From positions 3,348,001 through 3,412,000 of the forward strand of contig CM074698.1 of assembly GCA_037367355.1 (NCBI GenBank): a stretch of DNA of 64,000 nucleotides, given 5' to 3'. How positions within the stretch are numbered: the first letter of the stretch is position 1; the number at the start of each line of letters is the position of its first letter. Position numbers and translations under genes: made by a program. Below, piece by piece: positions 1 to 9,895 of the stretch. The stretch is from Neoscytalidium dimidiatum. Taxonomy: Eukaryota > Ascomycota > Dothideomycetes > Botryosphaeriales > Botryosphaeriaceae. Under the pieces are notes generated by a model, which was not told the DNA's origin, searched no databases, and saw only the letters and a list, made by a program, of their open reading frames with translations.

Positions 1-541
1 CTCGCCACCGCAACCACCGCGCCCTTCTTCGCCTTTTGCGGGAACGGCGGCCCGTTCTGTAGCCCGGGCGTCATCAGGTCGGCGCCGCCCTGGATCTTCT
101 CGACGACGAAGCCCGGGGTGTGCAGCAGCGGCACGATGCCCGGGTTGCGCCACAGGGTGTAGACAGTCGGGTGCATGCGGTCCTCGAGGCGGACCCACAG
201 CACGCGCTGGTCCTCGCCCGGATGCGCGCCCACGTACACGGTGCCCGACACCTGCTTCGCGTCCGGCCCGGAGGTGGTGGTGAAGCGCGCCGACAGCGAG
301 TTGTCCGGCAGCAGCGAGTTGCGCAGGTTCGTCAGGCCCGCGGTCGCCGCCGCTTTGTCCTCCGGGTCGGCATCGGCGGGCGGTGGGGGTATCGAGAGCC
401 CTAGGTCTGCGATGATCTGGTCGGCGAGCTTGCGACGCTCTGAATTTTTGATTGGAGAAAGAGGCTTGATCTGTGGAGTGTGAGTAGAGGAGCGTTGTGG
501 AGCGAATTGGGTGGGCGCACGTTGGGCTTCTTCTTGAACAT
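1..541 (-). CDS. tma64: Translation initiation factor eIF2D homologue (Tma64), N-terminal part; runs off the left edge
   Basis: Exons (minus) are 541-521 and 470-1, with a 50-nt intron at 471-520. The spliced start reads MFKKKPN then IKPLSPIKNSERRKLADQII. Further on come TLWRNPGIVPLLHTP and GGADLMTPGLQNGPPFPQKA, which are hallmark blocks of the eIF2D/Tma64 N-terminal region that precedes its PUA domain. Family knowledge: eIF2D binds the 40S subunit, recycles post-termination complexes and can deliver initiator tRNA independently of GTP. The donor is GTGCGC, which is weaker than usual, but only this splice gives the family sequence. The remainder (PUA, SWIB-like and SUI1 domains) lies outside the window. 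It is transcribed divergently from the cyclase gene. Confidence 0.88.
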
Positions 542-1162
542 GGTGGGCGATGGTATAGGTGTCCGGGTGTAGGAATCTAGGTTAAGCTGCAGTTCTGTGG
601 TCTACGGTGGTTTAGGCGGCAATGAGGGGCACGGGCAGGCGAGTCATCGGGCGATGACGTCTTGACGAGGGGTGCAAGGGCAGCAGCTGTGGCGGTAACC
701 GAAGCCATCCCCAGAAAAACGACTGACTAGGGTCTGAGCTTGAGCTTGAGTTTACCTACTGTGCTACCCCCGATGCCACGGTTTAACAGCCTCCAGTCAG
801 CCGCTTATTCATTTATCATTCAACTTCCGTTCATGTTCCCCGCCCATTGAGCATTATGGCCCTGGTGCATTCGGCGCAGCTCCCTTGACATTTGCGCCAG
901 CGGAAGCGGCAACGGAAATCGATCCCCGCTTCCGTCCCCCTCTGCCCAGCCGCGCGGCAGACAGACCTCGGCCACTGTGACTCCGCTATGACGATTAGTA
1001 AAACTCCACTCGTTGCTTCCGCGGCTCTAGCCCAAGATGCGGGGAATTGGAGACGCTCTCTACGTGGTTCCGCAGGCTCAGGGAGTCTAATATGCGCATT
1101 TCTTCCTGTTCAATCGACCATTTTCTCTCCCTCACTGTTCTTTCTCGACTCCATCGCAAAGC
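542..1162. other. Divergent intergenic region between TMA64 and the cyclase gene
   Basis: This holds the promoters of two divergent genes. A pyrimidine-rich stretch at about 1118-1155 lies directly before the cyclase start, as is common in fungal 5' regions. I see no RNA gene and no convincing reading frame. Confidence 0.5.
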
Positions 1163-2625
1163 ATGACCGACCAACAGAACTCAGCGGGTCGCCGACTGAC
1201 CCAGATCAAAGACTTCCTGACTATGAACAAGACCGCAACTACCATCCCATTTGATCCTGATTCTACCAAGTTCCCGACGCGCAAAGAGCTTCCCGAGATT
1301 CAGGGTGCGCCGGATGGCGCTGCCTGGGTCTGGGGAGAGAACGACTATGTCCGTTCGCGCATTTTGAAGCCATTCGATCTGTTGGCTGACAGTTGATAGA
1401 TTGGAAGACTCAACCTCCTCACTCCAAGTCGCGTTGCTGCCGCTTCGAGGGAGATCAGGACTGGCGAAATAGTTCCTGTGAAGTCAGATTATAGTGCCGA
1501 AAGCGGGGAAGCTACATCTGACATGAGAAACCAGTCTGCCATTGGACACACCCGAAGTCCCTGCTTTCGGTCGCGAGCAATTCAAGCATGAGATCAAGAC
1601 TCTTGCCGAGAATATTGCTTACGACGACAAATACCAGTTGAACACTCAGTCTGGCACCCAATGGGATGGTTTCCGCCATGTACGTACCACGAATGGAAGA
1701 TGGCTACTGCGATGCTAATCCTTCCATAGTTTTCCTGGATTGAAACCGGTACCTTCTACAATAACGTAATAATCCTCCATTTACCCGTCTCGAGACCTTA
1801 GCTCACCGCGTCGTCCAGACCAAAGGTACCGACATCCTCACGCCCGACGGAGCCAACGCGAGCCACAAGTGCAGCATACACCACTGGGCTGAGCACGGGA
1901 TTGCTGGTCGCGGTGTGCTCTTGGACTACAGAGGCTACGCAAAGAAGAAGGGCATTGAGTACGACCCATACGACTACTATCCAATTAGCTTCGAGGTTCG
2001 TCGGCTGTGAACGCTATTACACTGCACATTCTCATTGCAAATAGGAACTTTACCAGTGCGGCAAAGACCAAGGCATTGACATCCGCCCTGCAGCACAAGG
2101 CGGCGACATCAGAGTCGGGGACATGCTCTTCGTCCGCAGCGGCTTCATCGAAGCTTACAACTCAAAGTCGCCAGACGAGAGGAATGCCCTTGCCGTCAGA
2201 CCACACGAATTCGGTATCAATGATGGACAGCGATGGGCAGGCTTGAGTCAGGAGGAAAGAATGATCGACTGGCTCCACGACTGCTACTTCGCAACTGTTG
2301 CCGGAGATGCGCCCGCGTTCGAGGCATGGCCGTCACATGAGCGTAAGTTACGCGAGATTCTTTGAAAGCTCCAAGAAAACTCATGCGATTGGCAGCGAAA
2401 TACCTACATGAGTACATTCTGGCCCTGTGGGGCATGCCGCTGGGAGAAATGCTGGATCTGGAGAAGCTCGCACAGAAGTGCAGGGAGCACAACAAATGGT
2501 TCTTCTTCTTCACCAGCGCGCCTGCGAATTGCCGCGGTAAGTTTTCCTGATTAAACGGTTATCCATGATACTTATGATGAGTAGGTGGTGTCAGCAGCCA
2601 TGTGAACGGTCAAGCAATCCTGTAG
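1163..2625 (+). CDS. Cyclase-family metal-dependent hydrolase (kynurenine formamidase-like fold)
   Basis: Eight exons: 1163-1348, 1400-1482, 1535-1679, 1730-1765, 1819-1995, 2045-2342, 2396-2536 and 2585-2625. Introns are 48-53 nt, and the spliced product is 368 aa. The joins rebuild the fungal cyclase pattern: GAAWVWGENDYIGRLNLLTP, then LNTQSGTQWDGFRH (the counterpart of the HxGTHxD metal-binding motif), CSIHHWAEHGIAGRGVLLDY, and DIRVGDMLFVRSGF. It ends FFFFTSAPANCRGGVSSHVN. Family knowledge: PF04199 proteins are zinc- or manganese-dependent amidohydrolases, and the fungal members mostly have unknown substrates. The first Met is used; Met-20 (1220) just before KTATTIPF is an alternative, because many relatives start close to TTIPFDP. 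No secretion signal is seen, so it is probably cytosolic. Confidence 0.88.
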
Positions 2626-3077
2626 CCTGGGCCCTGTATTATTTCTCGGTTGTGTACTCAAAATCTCGCAGCCCTTTTCATATAAGAATCGAAAGGCTCA
2701 CAAATCAAGGCAGCTGGCTTCCCGATATTTACTTTTTATGTTGAAATTTTATCTGCCTTTCTTTTGCAGTCATCCCGTCCGCGTAACTTTGTTCATGCAA
2801 CATCGCTTACGCTGTTTGAAGGTAATTATCTGCCTAGCAAGCAAACTTCCACGAGACGCTCGCCCGTGGTTTTCTAGGAGGAGCTGCTTCCAAGTTTTGA
2901 CCAACCAATTTACTAAATGTCATTCCCAGATCATCACTTTGTCTAATAATGCAGCCACTTAATTGTTACTTCCGTATCGCTATTGGCCAAAAGATGCTTG
3001 TGTATATTACTGCTATCTGCGCAGCACCCTGTCAATTAACTGAGAGAGTTACTCGGAAACCCGAGTAGATCATCACA
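2626..3077. other. Intergenic, AT-rich
   Basis: This is the 3' region of the cyclase gene and the 5' flank of tRNA-Glu. It is noticeably AT-richer than its neighbours, with many short T and A runs. Only short chance reading frames are present, and I recognise no element. Confidence 0.4.
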
Positions 3078-3176
3078 TCCGTTGTGGTCTAGGGGCTAGG
3101 ATTTGCCGCTCTCAGTCTCGAGGGTTATCTCACTCACAAGTGCCGGCAAGGCCCGGGTTCGATTCCCGGCGACGGA
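3078..3176 (+). tRNA. tRNA-Glu (CTC) with a 28-nt intron
   Basis: The acceptor stem TCCGTTG pairs with CGACGGA at the 3' end (one T-G pair). The D arm follows at about 3086-3101. The anticodon stem 3104-3108 (TGCCG) pairs with 3144-3148 (CGGCA). The loop CTCTCA + C gives anticodon CTC at 3111-3113. An intron at 3115-3142 lies immediately 3' of the purine after the anticodon, the canonical eukaryotic position. The T arm is CCGGG-TTCGATT-CCCGG and contains a perfect B box. CCA is not encoded, as expected for eukaryotes. Confidence 0.95.
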
Positions 3177-3813
3177 ATATCCTTTTGCGCTCTTGCAGAG
3201 CTGTGTTGAATGTTGGCGTGGTGTTGGCGTTGACGGGCAAAAAAAGTTTTTGGTCGGGCGGCGGGTGGGGCAGACGTAGCGGCGTGGAGCCGGCGATCTG
3301 ATTGGACAAATCTGCCGAGATCATCCAAGGTCCTTGGGAGACGTTTCGTGCCCTCTCTCTGATGTGTATCGGACATTGGAGATGCGCCTGAGCTACGGAA
3401 TGCCATTCGCGAGAGAAGTGATGATGGAAAGCGGTTGACAATGCGATCATGCTCACGGAATACTAAGCCACACTAGCCGAGCCGCTAGCTATATAGGCCA
3501 GAACGCATTGACGGTTGTCCGCTGCTTGGGTTGCCCCCGATCATTCCGGACTGCTGCGAGAGCCGCATGCCTCCGAACTGAATGTTCCCAACTACGCTGA
3601 CCATCCTGAACTTGATAGGTGTGCTTCCGTGAGCCCGTTAATCTTCGCCAATACAACAGCAACAAGGTTGTTAATCAATGGGGGGGAAAAAAAAAAAAAG
3701 ATAGCCCTACGGTCACGAGGTGCTTGTGCTGCCTATGAAAAGTACTTGGACTGAGGCGAAACTGATAGGAGGTCAGATGGATTGGTCAAATGTTGAGGAA
3801 TGATCTCGGAAAC
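3177..3813. other. Intergenic region with an oligo-G/oligo-A tract
   Basis: This lies between the tRNA and the 3' end of the DUF6594 gene. It holds a G7 run followed by a 13-base A run (3687-3699). The reading frames here run into the tRNA or lack any family feature, so I call no gene. Confidence 0.4.
3183..3186 (+). terminator. RNA polymerase III T-run terminator of tRNA-Glu
   Basis: A TTTT run starts seven bases after the tRNA 3' end, matching the oligo-T signal that stops RNA polymerase III. Confidence 0.6.
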
Positions 3814-4752
3814 CTACGCAGCGGTAGCGCCAAATATTTCAACGGGTCGAGCCACGGTTAAAAGCGCAAGAGCAAGGGAGAATAATGCTGAAAACCCGAA
3901 TGCAGCAAAAACTCGGGATAGCAGGTCGTTGATGTGGTAGAGAGTTATCACCGCGGCACCAGGTATGAGCGACGAAGCAACAACACTGATGAGCATGGAC
4001 GCTTTGCTGTAACGCCCGTCACTCCACTCTACTAGACCGACTTCTTCATGGCCCGTGACGGGTTTCTTGGAACGGCCGAACCAGTTGGCGAACGACCAAG
4101 GAACAAGTTTCTCCGACACCCATCTCATGCATCTATCATTTTGACGACCAGAGAGAGCTACCAGGTCTGATTTCTCGTCCTCTTTCCATGGAACGGCTTC
4201 TATGCCGGAAAGAAAATTGTTGCCACCTTCGGCTCGCTGCAACCAATCTTTCAAAACGCTGAGATCATACTTCGCTACTTTCTCAAGCCTGTTTATTTGT
4301 GCTTGCTGGAGAAGTGCGTCATCTACAGCTTCTCAGTTTCAGGCTACATGTTTCTGTTTGGTTCATTACTCACTATATTCTTTCAATCTCTTCCGAATTT
4401 CCAGGACCAGCTGCCACTGGCTATTATCTCCTTCCTCTCCGCTAGGATTTATCAACGACAGCGCTTCCACGTCATAGCAACGGCCTTCTTCGCGGTCAAT
4501 TGAAGCCAGGATGTTCAGTTGTCTTTCCAAATCGAGCAATTCGACCTGCATGTACAGAAGGTTCCGTGCATTTAATGTGGCAAAGCGCTTGAACAAAGCC
4601 ATTCCTCTGTGCGGGCCCATTACGGTGGCGAGTTTCGGATAGCCATGTTCCTGGACAGTTTCGGTAATCTCAGACATTTCATACTGAGTGGAGGCTGTGG
4701 AAGCGTTCGACAAGGAAGCCATATCCGGAGATCTCAAGTTTTCCGGACGCAA
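3814..4752 (-). CDS. DUF6594-domain membrane protein
   Basis: Exons are 4752-4374 and 4322-3814, with a 51-nt intron at 4323-4373 (donor GTGAGT, acceptor TGTAG), giving 295 aa. The join restores EYNDALLQQAQINRLEKVAK. Typical DUF6594 features are visible: GYPKLATVMGPHRGMALFKR near the N-terminus, LNARNLLYMQVELLDLERQL, and two C-terminal hydrophobic helices (around SMLISVVASSLIPGAAVITL and FGFSALFSLALALLTVA). DUF6594 is a family confined to filamentous fungi with no assigned reaction. The architecture suggests a cytosolic helical domain anchored by a C-terminal membrane hairpin. A second in-frame Met (MASLSN, residue 11) could be the start. Confidence 0.87.
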
Positions 4753-5513
4753 TCTTGAAACCTAGAAAGCCACGACCAAGCCTGCAGAAATAACTCCATT
4801 TCTCAGCCTCTTCGCTGCAGGTATCCTTGATTCCGGAGCACGCGTCGGCGTCGCATCCTGCAAGGCTGAACCGACTCGTCTTTGCAGCCCCACCAAAGTG
4901 AGCAGGATGTTATGGCCATGCATTTGGCTCATACAAAAATACATTGTCCGTCTGCAGCCCCGCACTGCCGCGACGCTCGTCTCTATCGACCGGTCAGTCG
5001 CGCGGCTTGAATATTTACGGCCACCATCAGCAGCACCGCGTTATTAGTCGTAGACTGCAGTCATCGTTGCAGCACGCAATATCCGCGCGGGCAAGAACGG
5101 CCCAACCGACATCCCTATCATGTACAGTGGCTGCGTGACATGCGTTCGTGTGGACCGAAGCGCGCATCATGCATGCAGAATGCATGTGTCCTTGAACGTG
5201 GCCGCGTCTTAATCGCGGCCCGACGCCCAGCACTGCCTGCAAATCCCAAGGCAGCAATCCACTTCCGGACGCCTCGGACAGTGAATGGGCTGTGCTCAGC
5301 AGTAATTACGAAGCAGCAGAGCCTCTTCTCAGACCGTGACTATAGGACAGATGAGATCAGCCGGGCGCGTCGTGGGGAATGACCGCGTCTAACCAAACTT
5401 TCCCATCGGGAGCCAATTCGAACACACGACTTTCTCTTCCATTCTGTGACTTGTAGATTACTGACACAATCGAGACCATGTCTATTGATCCAAGGCCATA
5501 GCTCCGATGCATC
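4753..5513. other. Divergent intergenic region between the DUF6594 and DUF6590 genes
   Basis: These are the promoters of two divergently transcribed fungal-specific genes. Short frames on both strands lack homology or coding character. I see no repeats beyond a small palindromic GCATGCAGAATGCATG at about 5169-5184. Confidence 0.4.
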
Positions 5514-8500
5514 ATGGCTGGCCAGAAATCTCCAAGTAAGTGGATCAGCCTTGCACCTATCATCATGTGCCCCGCCCTGCTCTATCTCATGATTGAGATA
5601 TATGTCCTCCGTTATGTGTTAATGGGCTACAGAGTACAGGGTGATCCCAAAGAACGCGAGGTCTAGTTTTTTTACCGTTGGAAAGGTAAGCTATCCAAGA
5701 TCTTCGATAAAAGCTCCGCGACTGACAAGCTACAGATATTTTCGGTCCCTATTGCGATATCCAATTGCAAGAGCAATGCTAAACCAGGCTACCGTCGGTA
5801 CGCTGTTGTCGAGACACGTTCTGGACACTCCGTGTGTTTGTGCGTTATTGCATTCCACATTCTAGAGTGCTATCAATAATCGGTATTCTAGGAGGATAGG
5901 GACATACGAGGGCCAAGCCACGACTAAGATTGAAGTAAGGTCAAAACAGCATGAGCATGCTATCATCTACACCAGCCGTACATCACCAACGCCGTTGCGT
6001 GGGGAATCTGCACTACTACTCGCTATCAGAGCGGAGGCGGACAGCGACGACACAAAGCTTCCGCGTCTTGCACGGCTCAACTATGGTGAAACATTTGTTG
6101 TGGACCATACAGAAGAGGTCCGTTCCCTGGGGCATATCGTCGCGCAATCCATCAACCAGTTCATTGAAGATTTCCGAGCTGTGCATCGGAGATCTTCGGA
6201 GCGGCAACCACCCGCGCCCAGTACCGACCACCCTCACTCAAGTCTTCCACCTTCCCCTCCGATGCCATCACGATCACAAATGCTACAACATTATAATCAA
6301 GAACTCCCTTCCGCCGTACATGATGACATATGTGTGGAGGTGTCAGCTAAGAATGCGCCTGTCAGCCAAGAGAATATCTCTCTATCCGAAGATTCCGCGG
6401 AGCAAGGGCAGCTCGACGCAATGAGATACCTTGATATGGAAGGTGATGACCCAGAGGGTGCCGTCCCTGATGATTCAGATGATTCAGATCACGAGGGTTC
6501 CTCCGCAGTGCCCTACTCGAAAGACGAAGCAGCCGAAGAACATTCACCTTCGGTAGAGTTAACCTCTGATCATCAAGGTGCGGAACCAGAGCTTGAAGTC
6601 CCAGATGTCTCCCATCAGCCTGCTATGGACTCAAACGACGTCAAAGTAGAGGAGAGCTTCATTGAAGAAGTCGGAGAACATCAGTTCAAGGATGATATCG
6701 TGGATTCACAGACATATGTGGAGACAGTTATTGAGCCAAAAGTCATGAATCCAGGCGCAGACTATCAGGATTATGTAGAGGATAATCCAGACTTGGCAAG
6801 TGGTAGGCGGGTGCGTGAAGGGCCTGAAATCCATATGCCAGAAGCTCAGACATTCGACAAGGAAGTACCGAGTGATATCGCACTCGGTCCAAAAAGATGG
6901 GTTCAAGACTCGGTCAGCCATGAGAACACCACGCAGCTACAACAGGATCAAGCTACTTTTACTAACGGAGAAACCATGTGTTGTGTCGATGGAAGCGTGC
7001 CCGAAGCAGGAAAGCAAATAGCTACGAAACCTATCGCCTTGAGAACACCGCGAAGTTCTTTCTCCAGCCCACTTGATTGGTCGGCCGAAAAAGTCGGTGA
7101 CGATGAACTCAAGCCCGGATGTAGCGAGTCGTCCACTTCACAGGATAATATTGACAGGAAAACCAGCCCAGGCCCTTTCACCATCATGGCCACCGGCCCT
7201 AAAGCAGAAGAAATCAATACGCCGGAACCTTTGAATGACATTCACCCTGAATTGGAACCGTGTCCGGCTCCACGTGGAGACAGGGCTGAGTTCGTAGAAG
7301 GCGAATCGGAAGTTAGCCAAGCTCTACCTGAGCTGGCCTCTTGGAAATTCCCACCTGCAGAAACGAACGCGTCGTACGAAGGTTCAATTGGTGAGAGTGA
7401 GTCGCCCCCTTTTCCAGGACCTGATAAATTCCATCCGGAGGATTGGCACGACCCAGAATGTCCAAATACTACCGCCTCACATCACTGGAATGTCTATGTA
7501 AGGGTTGATAATGGGCATGAGTACACCTTCCAAGTTCCAGGCCCTAAGGATAAGCAACCCAAAGTGGAATGCATTCCTGCATCCGTCGAAAGGCAGGATT
7601 CACTGGAGGCTGCCAGTCCCAAATCCTCCGCTCAATTGCTACACCCACCAGACAGGCCGGAATCGAGTGTACCAATGGACCCCACCGGGGATCAAACCGG
7701 AAGAATTGAGCTAGGAGGTGGATCTGAACAAGACGCCAAAGAGGCACGTCCAAAGTTGGAACTCTCAACTAGCCTTCCGGGGTCTTTCCCATCCGATCCA
7801 GAATCGGAGCGGAAGGAACCTTCTCCTCATCTCGGTCAAAAAAATCCATCTTCAGCACCATCCAGAGCGACATTTCCCCAGACAGACGAAGTGAATGACT
7901 CAGACGCGCAGGGAAAGTCGAACGAAGACTCTTCGTTAGCCAGCGATGACGAGTTTGCAGATAGCCCACCAGCTTCGTCTCAAACATCCTATGAGAGTCA
8001 AACTTCTGGCAACGGTTCACAAACTACTAAAGACGAATATTCTCGAAAAGGAAATCGATCGAGGAGGAAGACGGCTCCTACATCCGCCAACGATCAATTT
8101 GCCCAAATGCATTATCATGGAGGCAATGACCAAACTCACTATGACATTCCCAGACAGCCACAACATCCAATCATTGAACCATACTGGACAGGTCAATTCA
8201 GCCCTGGAGGTCCATACCAAACCTTCCAGTCAGCGCCTCAATACCATACACCAAACAATTTTGGAGGCGCCCCATATGGTGTGATGTTCGGGCAAACACA
8301 ACCTGGGTATCCCCCAATGCAGATGCCAACCCCAAATCGCCCGTTTCCCAACAACACGCAATTTTCCTATCATCATCCCACTCCGCCACCTCATAGCTAC
8401 ATACCGCGACCCTCGACACCGTTGGGGGGAGACTTCGGCTTCAGTGGCCCCCGATTACACGTCAATCAGCAACACCACCAACACTCCCAGCAACCGTACG

Positions 8501-9261
8501 TCTACGTCAGCGACCAGCCACCCCATAAAAAAGGTAGGTTCGAGAAGGATCTCGTTTTCTTCGATGTCCACTATACACGTAAGGAAGTACTGCGCGCGCT
8601 CCTCGACACGGGCGCCACGGCCAATTTCATCAGCGAGGCGAAAGCGCGTACAGTAGGGCTGAACTTGCTGCCATACCGGGGTCTCCACGTCAAGCTTATC
8701 AACGGCCATAAGATGCAGCCTAAGCTCACAGCAAGCGCACGGTGGCGTCTTTATGACAGTGGCGACACCATATGGACCGACATGTTTGTTGTCTTGTCCT
8801 CATCGGACATGGGTGAAAGAGACGTCATCATCGGGAGCGAGGTTCTGGAGAACCGCCTGTTCCTGCTGCAAACTCACGAGTTGAACGTACTTGGTTTACC
8901 GAAGCTCTCCAAAAGTAAGCGAGCCATTTTAGGATAAAGCTGCACTTATGTACTCGTCTGTGCTCTGAGACTCGCCTTCTGCGCACCCTCGCGCACGCGG
9001 CCCCCCAGCATCCTTGATTAGACCTAATGGACCGCATTGACTGACATTTCGAGCGCCACAGAGGAACTAAAGAGGCAGAAAGAAGCTCAAGAACTTCAAG
9101 AGAGGAGAAACAAGGAGAAAATAGACGAGCAAGCCAAGGAAATTCAGCGAAAAGAGAAGGAGAGGAGGAAGACGGCAAGCAAAAAGGAGAAGCCACAGAT
9201 GGAACGCGATCCTTCACCAAACTCAGGAGACGAAGAGTATCACAGCTCTCAGGAGAGATAG
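5514..9261 (+). CDS. DUF6590 domain fused to a retropepsin-like aspartic protease domain (1133 aa)
   Basis: Exons: 5514-5535, 5633-5685, 5736-5839, 5892-8914 and 9062-9261 (introns 97, 50, 52 and 147 nt). The product is 1133 aa. Residues 8 to about 140 read as a DUF6590 domain: YRVIPKNARSSFFTVGKIFS, YAVVETRSGHSVCLRIGTYE, HAIIYTSRTSPTPLRGE and LARLNYGETFVVDHTEEVR. Residues 150-780 are acidic, Ser/Pro/Glu-rich and probably disordered. They are followed by a Gln/Pro/His/Tyr-rich stretch. At 955-1060 lies a retropepsin-type domain: ALLDTGATANFISEAKART (catalytic Asp965 in DTGA) and the ...DVIIGSEVLENRLF flap/IIG block near residue 1037. The last exon adds a Lys/Glu-rich coiled-coil tail. No reverse transcriptase, RNase H or integrase follows, so this looks like a domesticated protease domain rather than a live retroelement. 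The first three exons are short and inferred from splice signals and domain fit. An additional upstream exon cannot be excluded. Confidence 0.8.
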
Positions 9262-9895
9262 CAGCGATGATCAAGCCCATTGCCTTCAGCACACCAAGCA
9301 GGCGAAATGGCACTTGCATTTTCAGACCTCTAAAGTGTCGGCGTTCGGTCTTTCAGAGTATTGCTATATGTGGCTCTTTACATGTGGGCTGATGCAATGG
9401 TATGGTGTTATATAATCTGGGTCTTCTTGCCTGTCTACCACAAACACAATTTTCTTAGGTGTTGACCATTCGAGAACTGTAGCATAGAGCGTGTATCAAC
9501 ACATTCACCGCATTGCTTGGAGCTCAAGAAATATATCACACGAAGCAAATAGTCTCCATTAATTACGCACTACATTTCATCTACGGCCAAATCTTCGTCA
9601 TTTGGTTGAAACACTGCATTTTACTTTTTTACCACTACCTCCACCTCAAAAGGACGTAGACGGGGGGGGGGGAGGGGGGGAAAGCCAACGCCACTGATCT
9701 TTAACGTACAGTCATTACGCCATCCAGTGCCACCAAACCCATCCAGACATCCAGTCTCGCTGATTAACGACGCGTTCGAAAAGGAAAACAGTCATCCCCC
9801 ACCTTATCCAGTTCAGTCATTCGCGTGTCGTAATATGCAGCCGACAAAGCCATCGAGCCATCCAAGCAATCCATCATCCCCAGCGTTCATATCAC
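9262..9895. other. Intergenic between convergent genes, with a G-rich tract
   Basis: This is the shared 3' flank of the DUF6590-protease gene and GID5. It contains an interrupted G run (9662-9680). No gene is seen. Confidence 0.45.
9662..9680 (+). repeat. Oligo-G tract (G11-A-G7)
   Basis: Eleven G, one A, then seven G. The run length is enough to allow a G-quadruplex. It is also a place where sequencing length errors are likely. Confidence 0.8.

Noticed and set aside
1163..2550. Three or four short plus-strand frames that could suggest a frameshifted cyclase pseudogene
   Set aside because: Each break has GT-AG splice sites 48-53 nt apart, and the joined exons give one intact 368-aa protein.
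5995..8937. Reading the 980-codon frame as a complete gene or a retrotransposon gag-pol
   Set aside because: The frame begins at a TTG, not an ATG. Upstream exons supply the DUF6590 start, and no reverse transcriptase, integrase or LTR follows.
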